A DNA stretch of 64,000 nt from Halichoerus grypus (Eukaryota > Chordata > Mammalia > Carnivora > Phocidae). The stretch is from positions 128,135,444 to 128,199,443 of the forward strand of contig NC_135719.1 of the NCBI RefSeq assembly GCF_964656455.1, written 5' to 3'. Position numbers and translations under genes: made by a program. Of this stretch, positions 56,401 to 64,000 are shown piece by piece. The notes below the pieces were generated by a model. That model searched no databases. It was not told where the DNA came from and saw only the letters and a list, made by a program, of their open reading frames with translations. Numbering within the stretch: the first letter of the stretch is position 1; the number at the start of each line of letters is the position of its first letter.

Positions 56401-59331
56401 ATGTGTTTCAGGCAGCCTCTCCCAAAAGGACGAGGCTGCGTCTTGGCCATTTCTGTCGCCCACACCACACTGAGCTCAGTATTTGGTCCAGAGTTGTACA
56501 CCAACCTGTGCCCCTTATCTAGCCTCATTACCCCCCAAACAACTGAGCAAAGAAGCCCCAGTGAGTCATGGAGTGAGACCAAATGTTCTGGTTTTAGTTT
56601 TCTCCTCACCCAGGCCTTCTCTTGGCCCTGTGTGTACAAGTGACAGAGGGAAATGGTCACAGATTATATCAGAATAAAAGCGGGAAAGGTCTTTGGATTT
56701 ATTCTTAGGAGATTGTCAGAGAAAAGAAAGCCTCAGATCTTGTCATTCTTTAAAGCTGAGCAGCAAAGCAGTGAACCCACCACAGTGGAAAGAAACAAAG
56801 TGAAATCTATAAGCCCGAGCAGGAAGTATGTGCATATGTATAGGCTATAATGATAATCACCACATTCAGGAGGCCTTTGGGCTACACCAAGCCAAAAGCA
56901 AATGTGACTACCTGGAAGTGGCTGACCAGAGGAGGTACTCAGCAACCCGCCTTGGTCAGCTTTTTTGACCTGATTTTGACAGTCTTTGTTTAAATGTTGA
57001 GTGTGTTTTAGCTTCTATCCTCCTTTTCTTATTGACTTAGGGATTGCCCATTCTGGGTTAGGTCACCAAATACTTTTCCTTGAAACTGAACTTGGGGTAG
57101 GTGTTGCAGCATCAGTTGTTAACAGGGGCCTGATAGGTATCATCAAGGAGCAGATCTCAGGTAAGAAAAATCCTGGTGTAAGATCACCAGTAGAGAGTGA
57201 TGGGGACCATGGCAAACTGGGGCGCACACATCCTGTCGAGGGCAGCAGCCTCTACTCTGTTCCAGCTGATTGCTGCCATGAAGAATGCATGCCCAGTGTC
57301 ACCAGATCCTCAAGAAAAGCCAGAAGTGGATTTTCTAAAAATGTCAGTTCATGGCATCTTTCGTTTTATGTATGTATATATGTATGTATGAACACACCGT
57401 AGGCCACAAGCTACAAGCTTTTGACCTTTGGCTTGAGGAAGAAGGAGTAAGGTATTCCTCCAAGATTTCTTGCTGAATGTCAATAGTGGGAAGTAGTCAT
57501 TGGCAGCATGCTTGATTCAATTTCTCTTTGCCTGGAGCAGTGGTCGGGGCACAGGAATCTTTCCTGCCCTTGGCACTACTGCCAGGAAGCCCCATCCATG
57601 TGTTGGGTGAAGTTGGTTTTGTAAAGTAGGGTAGGCATGCTTGCGGAGGGTATGGCAAATGCTGAGAATGACCAAGAAGAGAGGTAACAGACTGCAACAA
57701 TGACCAAGAAGTGGCATGATTTTTAAATTACAAGGGCAGTGGGGGGCATTTACTTTTTATCCTTTTGCTTTACATTTATTAATGTATTATTACTGGACTA
57801 GATAGTGTTGACCCTAAGATCTACTTTAATCTGTCGGAACCTAAAGACCTCTTCCAATTTATTTGCACGTATTTTTCCCCATGTAGATTTGATCATTTGC
57901 CTTCCAGTGCTGAACTAATCAATATTGGCCAAACTGGAAAGAGCTAATCAAGCTACATGAACTCGAACGTGGTTTCATGTAGATTGTATTTTGCTGGTAA
58001 TAACATTAAGAAAGCTGATTTGAGGAGTTGAGCCCTCTCTTGTCCCTGCTAGGACCAGAGAGCCCTGCAAAGAAGTTACTGTTTTGATAGCCAACTGTTT
58101 ATGCAAATTAGTAAATGCAATGCCAGCTACTAATTATGAAAATAAACTCATCTGTGCTCTATAAATATCTAATTATAATAAAATAGGGGCAATATTACAT
58201 TTCCATCTCTTGCCTCATCTGTTTCTCATCCACCACTGGTTTGTCCTCTTGACAAGGAATAAAATCACTTTGTTTTTCAAAGAAGCCTGTTTTCCATGGT
58301 TTTTTTTTTTTTTCCTTCTAATGTTTTGAAAGTCTGCGGGGGAAAATAGATTTATTTTCAACGTAGAAGTAAAATTGCCTGATTTTAGCAACTCTGTGTT
58401 TTTGACATTGATGTCTTTGAAATGGTGCTTTAAAAATATGAAGTGTTTTTTTAAATTTCCTTGTTTAGAAATTTTCATTGGACAGTGAGGACTTTTTTTT
58501 AGAACAGTTTCTTGGAGTTTTTTTTTTTAAATGTTAATGTGAGCAGATTTATTAGTAAAATGTATGATGGATCAATGGGATGTTTCAATTAAATTCCAAT
58601 CGACCACATAAAGGAAAATATTTCTTAGATTTCTAAGCAACATGCTTATTTACTCCTCAATTATCTAATCGATCACACACAGATTTATATCTGTGATATA
58701 TATCATAAAACACTTTCTCCTTGAAAGTGAATAGTGCTCTGCTTGTATAGACTTTAATCAAACCAAGTTGGTTAATCTTAGAGGATGTATAATTTTCAAC
58801 TATGATCTCTAGGTGGACACATATAAACTTAACTTTGATAACACCTACAGGTAAAGGATCCTTCGAATTAAATTGAAATATGCTTATGACATCATTTGTA
58901 AAGAGAGAATTCAGAAGGGTAGCGTGATGGAAAAAATATTTAATAAGAGAACAAGCAAATGTGTTGCGTTGTGTGCTTGAGCTTGTATACACCATGGTCT
59001 ATTTCTCAGGTGTGCAGGGCAGTGTGGTGTATCTGGGTATAGGTACAGTTTCTCCAGATACATATTAACAGGTTTATAATGGTTGAATGTTTGCTCACAT
59101 GTGGCTTCCGTGTGTGGTATACTGAAGAGAATACAGTCCAGGAGGGCTGTGCATCTGAATTTAGCATATTGTCTGCTGTAACATTGATGTTTATTCACCA
59201 TTCAGCAAATACTGACAGAGAGTCAACTATGTGCTGGGCCAGGAGCCAGGTGTTGAGTGCATAGGGCTGGCCACGCAGATAAAGGCCCGGCCTCCGACAC
59301 TTGGTGACAGTCCATAGCAGTTTGAAAATGG
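56401..59331. other. Unique intronic sequence, nothing recognised
   Basis: Repeat-poor. A TATG-rich stretch is at 57368-57388 and T-runs near 58300 and 58520. Nothing exon-like or protein-like recognised. Confidence 0.45.
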
Positions 59332-59449
59332 AGCACTGGCTGTTATATGCAAACAATGAATCATGGAACACTACATCAAAAGTAATGATGTATGGTGATT
59401 AACATAACATAATAAAACAAATGAAAAAAAAACATAAAATAAAAAAAAC
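59332..59449 (+). mobile_element. 5'-truncated carnivore LINE-1 3' tail, sense
   Basis: AGCACTGGCTGTTATATGC, AAACAATGAATCATGGAAC, ACTACATCAAAAGTAATGATG and TGATTAACATAACATAATAA are the carnivore L1 3' end, followed by A-rich tail. GAAAATGG at 59324-59331 and 59450-59457 is a probable 8-bp duplication. Only about 120 bp was inserted. Confidence 0.88.
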
Positions 59450-59699
59450 GAAAATGGCTTTTGGATGTAACAGTTACCTCTCCTCCCAAAGTTTTAAATA
59501 AACTCAATGTTCAACGTATTAATGTATCTGGAGTTTTAAAATTAATTTTACGAATTTATCTTAAAGGGAAACTGTCAGGTAATACTTCAGTTCAAATCAC
59601 CCACCCTTTAAATTCTCGGATGCAGAGAAGAGAATATTCTTTGCATGTGAGCAAGCAGGAATTTTTCATTTATTCCTTCGCTCGCTTATTGGGAGAGAG

Positions 59700-59850
59700 C
59701 ACACACAGCGTAGAGTATGTAAAATCCACACTCTTAAGTGTACAGCTGAAATATTTAACCTATATATGCCCATGTCAGTGCCATCGGGATCGAGATAGAA
59801 TACCCATCCTCCCCCATAAGGTTCTGTCCTGCTACTTTCTGTTACTTATT
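59700..59850 (-). mobile_element. Possible L1M relic, antisense
   Basis: AAAATCCACACTCTTAAGTG, CCATCGGGATCGAGATAG and CCCCCATAAGGTTCTGTCC resemble an antisense L1M 3' UTR segment. Diverged. Confidence 0.5.
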
Positions 59851-60119
59851 TTTAATATAAGTATTCTGCACTCCAAAGCTGTGCATATTCCATGTAGTAA
59901 TCAGCAGGCAGGCTCCAGAGTGCTTTCATTTTCATTAAGAATGGCCAGCCTTGTGCGAAAGGGAGGCATTGTGGTTTTTACTGTGTGTCAACAGTCACAA
60001 ACGTTGTCCTTCCATGAGGTGTAGCTTTGCTCTGTCTTTGATGGCACTCGGATTTCCTTCTGCACAAAGAGAACATCTAATTGATATCATTGGGTTTTGT
60101 TTTTCTTTTTTTTTTTCCT

Positions 60120-61330
60120 AAGGCATTAGTGGCTAGTAGAACAGCAGAGGTAGAAAAGACCATATGCTTTGTAAAAAGCCAGACTAATAACACTTTTTGA
60201 TGGACGTCTGATTTTTAAAAGTGCCGTATCTTTCATTAAAATTTACATGTGAAGTAGGGGCACGGGCGGTGACATGAAAGCTAATGCAGCTTGCACGTCT
60301 TGACATAATAACAATCACAAGAAACTGGAGATTCCAGATGGCAGCTTGGCCTTTGCCATCCTTTTAATAAGCTACTAACTGCTAATTATTTCACTCTTTT
60401 GGGCAAGTTAATTTACTGTTGACTCTTAAAGAGATATTGCTCTTTTTCTCCCTACGCCGCAAAAATCAGAGCCCTTTCACCTAGAGCTGTCACAAGTGCT
60501 TCCCTGCAGGTTGAAAGCTTGTCAGCTGATGGTAACAATGATGGCAAGTACTAGGGGGGAAAATGTTGCTTAATAAATAATATTTTCTTGTATTCTTTTA
60601 ATTTAGAAAAAAAAATTTTTTTTGTAAATGTGCTTGGCTAAGGATCCATTGTGTGCGCGTGCATGTGTGTAAGAGCAATAGATCAGGGAGCCCATACAAG
60701 GAGAGGATCTGAAATTTGGAGCCTATTTAAGAGTGAAAGAACAGCTGCCTTTTAAATGGTTGCTAATTCTGACAATGCTGTTTTGTGAGTGTGTGATTTT
60801 CTGTGATAGCGGTTAGGAGGGATGATGGTGTGTAATAGCTCACTTCCTAAGCTTTATGGTAATGTAGCGCAGTGATGAAAGAGAGCGGGGTCTGCATGTT
60901 CTGGAGCCCTTTTAAATGAAGAGCCTGCAGAACAAACATGCTTTTTCTGTGCTTCGACTTTCTTAGGATGATTTCATATTTTAGCACAGACGCAGATTAT
61001 TAAATAAGTGTGCAAGTGGGCTTGGACGCATCAGGAGTGTTTGGAAAAGAACCTTGTTTGCAACGAGCTGTCTGACAATCAAAATATTTACTTAAAGATA
61101 AGCTAATGAATGTGTCTTGCAAATGCCTGCGGATCCATTATTGAAATGAGAATCAGTTCTTTGGCTTGATACTATCCGAAACTAGATCTCAAACCTCCAA
61201 TATTATTGGGTGTAGATGTGTTTGTATTGTAATTCTCTCAAAACAAAATAACGTGGGTATTAAACAACAGACAGGTAGGAAAATCTCTCAACTCATTTTC
61301 TTGAAATATTTACACTAAATTTAATGTGTT
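60120..61330. promoter_or_regulatory. Candidate conserved noncoding element block
   Basis: About 1.2 kb free of nameable repeats, AT-rich, with homeodomain-type cores (CTAATTATTT near 60382, CAAGTTAATTTACTG near 60404, AAGCTAATGAATG near 61099) and no sustained open frame. The texture resembles vertebrate conserved enhancers that occur in large neural-gene introns. Conservation itself cannot be seen from one sequence. Confidence 0.35.
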
Positions 61331-61376
61331 ACTATGATCAGTTGTGCCTCGTTGCTGTTAAGAATTACCAAATGGT

Positions 61377-61567
61377 GGGGCACCTGGGTGGCACAGTCGG
61401 TTAAGCGTCTGACCCTTGGTTTTGGCTAAGGTTTGTGAGATCGAGACCCACGTCTGGCTCTGTGCTCAGGGCGGAGTCTCCTTGTCCCTACCCCTCTGCT
61501 CCTCCCCCTACTTGTTCCCCCCCCTCCCCGCCAAATAAATAAATAAATAAAATCTTAAAAAAAAAAA
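61377..61567 (+). mobile_element. CanSINE, sense, older copy
   Basis: GGGGCACCTGGGTGGCACAG head, GAGATCGAGACCCACG core, pyrimidine tract, AAATAAATAAATAAATAAAATC and A tail. The flanks match as a 17-bp duplication with three differences (61360-61376 and 61568-61584), consistent with an older insertion. Confidence 0.95.
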
Positions 61568-61584
61568 AAGAACTGCTAAATGGT

Positions 61585-63164
61585 TTAAAATATGCATTGA
61601 AAAAACACATTTTCCAATTATTGGTGAGATCTCTGAACATGATCATCATAATGTGAGTTTTTGTAGTGTACTATCCTGTCTCTAGTGACTTGTGTGTTAT
61701 TCAGTTGATGGGAGGAACTGTGGAGGTCAATCACACACTAATCATTTGCTTATTGTTTAAATCTAGAGGAACCAGACATGTTTTAAGTGTTATATTTTTT
61801 TAAAACTAGTGCATCACCTGGTTTCAAAATAACCCCAAGGGAAAATATCAGCATGTGTGAATTTGGGGAGGTTTTGTCATCTTTCAGAATCTTGATATTA
61901 TACAGTGTGTTCAGCCAGATTGCCAACTTCTAAAAGAATTTTGAGAAATGCTAATAATATTCCAAGAAAAAAAAAGCACTGAGAAAAATAGGTTCTCAAA
62001 ACATAGGTTGAAGACAAAATTAAACAGATTTTTTGACCGTGGGACTTCTCAGAGCCTTTGTTATGACATCGTTGAGAAAGAAAATGTAGTTTTCAAAGTT
62101 ACCCGAATTTATTTGATGTGAAATCCTTTTTTTTTTTTTTTTTATGATTTACATTTTGGATGAGGATAGCTAGAATTAAAACTAGTGTTCAGTTGAAAAA
62201 CTTGGGACAAGATAATTCTCAAGTCTTTTCCAAGTCTAATATTACAAGTTGTAATGCCTCTAGAATTTGAAAGAGGCTTTTGGATTGGCTTTACTCAAGA
62301 ATCTTTGTAACTACATTTTCTGTTTTGATTGGGAATAGTTTTTTGGATGGATTAGTTTCAATAGGGAAATTACTGCTTCCTGGTAAAATGCATAACACAG
62401 ATGTTAAAACAACTGCAGTTTTAAAGACACTAGTCTTGTTAAAACGCTTCCAGTTTGTATTACCTAAGTACTCAAACGGATCTCCATCTACTGTGTGTAA
62501 ACAACGCTCCTGATAAATGGCCTGCTTCACTCCAGGAAGGGCTGAACTCAGCATAAGATGAGAAAATTACTGGGAACTTTAAGTTTTATTTGCTTTGAAA
62601 TTTGGAGCTTGTTAACAGTCGTTGTGGTTATTTGTCCACTCTCTTGCTAAGACCATTCATCCGATCACTCTAAGAGTTTGACTATCAATGCCTTTTTTTT
62701 TTTTCCCCAGACAGTGAACACATAGGTGGAAGACATTCTTCCCAGAAAGAATTACTTGTACTGTGTTTGGAAATCATTGACTCAACTAAGGATTTTGTGG
62801 GCTCTCTCATTGCAAGACAGAGGACTTTGTCCTATTTATGTGCTATCTGTTCAGTATGAAGTGGCTGCCATTGATCCATCTGTCGTAGGCCATTCGCCTG
62901 GGGCTATTAATCTGGTTGTGGAGACTTAGTTTGCTGAGCCAGCCATACCCTCCCCAAGTGACCACTAATGAGCACTTACAAATGTCTTGGCCGAAATTGT
63001 TATGGGATGGGTGACATTCCCAGTTCTAAACTAATTGATCCAGGTGGCAGTTAAGCCTAGAACACCAGATATCCAGGTGTGAATCATTCTAATGCAGGGC
63101 CAGCAATTGGTATAAAAAAAGCACTGAGATAAGTGTCAGAAGACTAGCTCCGGATGCTCTGGAA
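61585..63164. other. Unique intronic sequence; cryptic splice-like site at 62711
   Basis: No nameable repeats. A T17 run is near 62128. An excellent acceptor-like tract ends at 62710 (see findings). Confidence 0.45.
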
Positions 63165-63400
63165 GACAACATGATAGAGAAGAGCGTGATGTTAGTGCTC
63201 GACATTTACAAGTTATACAGCCTTGTTAAGCCTTATTATCCTAATAAGTAAAATGGGAACAAAAATACTACCTACTTCACAGCGTGGCTGGGAACCACTG
63301 AGACAATGTATATAAAAGGCTTATGTTAGAGCTTGGGTCTGACATTGAAAAAAACAGTAGTTATCACAAACATTAGCAACAAACATTAGTTATCAGCATC
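63165..63400 (+). mobile_element. MIR SINE relic, sense
   Basis: ACAAGTTATACAGCCTTGTT, TAATAAGTAAAATGGGAAC, CTACCTACTTCACAGCGTG and ACTGAGACAATGTATATAAA in sense order. Confidence 0.8.
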
Positions 63401-63589
63401 ATAGTAAATACATCCTGTCATCACCATAGATATGGGAACTTGGAACAAATTAATCTTTCTGACCTCCCACATCTTTGCCTGTACAATGCTTACTTGGTAG
63501 GTTTGTTCTGGATAATAATTGATATCATTCAGGTGAAGCACTCTGCAAATTAAAATGGTACTATGCAACATGAAGGAATTAATAGTCCA

Positions 63590-63725
63590 TCAGAACATAC
63601 ACTCCACAAAATTAAGGGCAGTATGTGTGTTGGTCACCATGATATATATCCAGTGCCTGTAATACTGCCTGCCTCATGGTCGAAAGGACTCAGTGAATCC
63701 TTGTTGAGTGGGCACTAGAAATCAC
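63590..63725 (+). mobile_element. L2 3'-end relic, sense
   Basis: ACTCCACAAAATTAAGGGCAG, ATATCCAGTGCCTGTAATAC, CTGCCTGCCTCATGGTCG and AATCCTTGTTGAGTGG are the L2 3' terminal order. Confidence 0.78.
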
Positions 63726-64000
63726 TGAGCTAGTTAGTAATTCTTAGAAGAGTTCAGTAACATGGACAGCTTGCTTCCTGTGATTCCATTTTACATTTAG
63801 TAGGAGGTCTTTGGGCAACTCCATTGCAAGAGGGAACTGTTGGCCTCTTCCTTGAGGGCCTCCCATACTAATAATAAAAAAAGTAATCCCGGTAAATCCA
63901 GTGTGTTCTTTAGGTGTTTGGGGGATGTGTTTGCTCTTTTTGTGTGCACAAAGAGCTAAGGGATTTCGTCATGTTACTTGATGAAACTACATGAGCCCTG

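Larger units (their letters stand above)
50748..64000 (+). other. NRXN3: NRXN3 intron after SS1 microexon 2 (5' part)
   Basis: The intron begins with GTAGGT and runs past the window end. It is poorer in repeats than the previous introns: one long L2, two MIRs, one CanSINE, L1 relics, and a repeat-free block near 60.1-61.3 kb. The exon encoding the start of LNS2 was not found. Confidence 0.85.

Noticed and set aside
59461..60024. 187-codon open frame on the + strand
   Set aside because: Starts beside an L1 tail and runs through L1M-like relic sequence at 59700-59850. No domain recognised.
50748..64000. Search for the next constitutive NRXN3 exon (start of LNS2)
   Set aside because: No segment encoding the expected conserved LNS2 start was seen; it probably lies beyond the window.
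1..64000. CRISPR arrays, operons, prophage, rRNA or intact tRNA genes
   Set aside because: The sequence is mammalian intronic DNA; the only tRNA-like parts are SINE heads, and the only tandem array (47351-47570) has no spacers.

Overview
The window is mammalian nuclear DNA from a carnivore, most likely an arctoid caniform (bear, seal or mustelid group). Eleven tRNA-Lys-derived CanSINE copies are present, nearly all with clear target-site duplications and with bodies like the arctoid consensus. The canid-only SINEC_Cf form is absent. A short LINE-1 tail matches the carnivore L1 3' end. Remaining repeats are old mammalian families (MIR, L2, L3/CR1, MER5, a hAT-Charlie element). The order-level call is firm; the arctoid refinement is inference from recalled consensus sequences.

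The only protein-coding gene I can support is NRXN3 (neurexin-3, alpha form) on the + strand. Three coding exons are visible. The large first coding exon (135-949, ATG at 241) encodes the signal peptide, the first LNS/laminin-G domain and the first EGF-like domain. Two in-frame microexons follow: 32846-32863 (18 nt, completing D-V-S-Q-G-P) and 50718-50747 (30 nt, G-L-S-H-L-M-M-S-E-Q). Together they form the alternatively spliced linker called splice site 1 (SS1), between EGF-A and LNS2. All junctions are phase 1 with GT-AG borders, so either microexon can be skipped without a frameshift. I do not see the next constitutive exon (start of LNS2), so it should lie beyond 64000.

Layout: 1-134 is the end of the preceding intron; 135-949 is the first coding exon; 950-32845 is an intron of about 32 kb; 32846-32863 is microexon 1; 32864-50717 is an intron of about 18 kb; 50718-50747 is microexon 2; 50748-64000 is the start of the next intron. 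Both microexons have long pyrimidine tracts, and microexon 1 is flanked by three TGCATG (RBFOX-type) motifs within about 260 bases. This fits neuron-regulated splicing.

The introns hold interspersed repeats, several microsatellites and a five-copy 44-bp minisatellite at 47351-47570. A long repeat-poor, homeobox-motif-rich block at about 60120-61330 is a candidate conserved noncoding element. I found no bacterial-type features, CRISPR arrays, structural RNA genes or convincing second protein gene. I did not find a wholly new biological system; the most useful leads are the splice-regulatory architecture of SS1, the minisatellite, the candidate noncoding element and a possible cryptic microexon at 62711.
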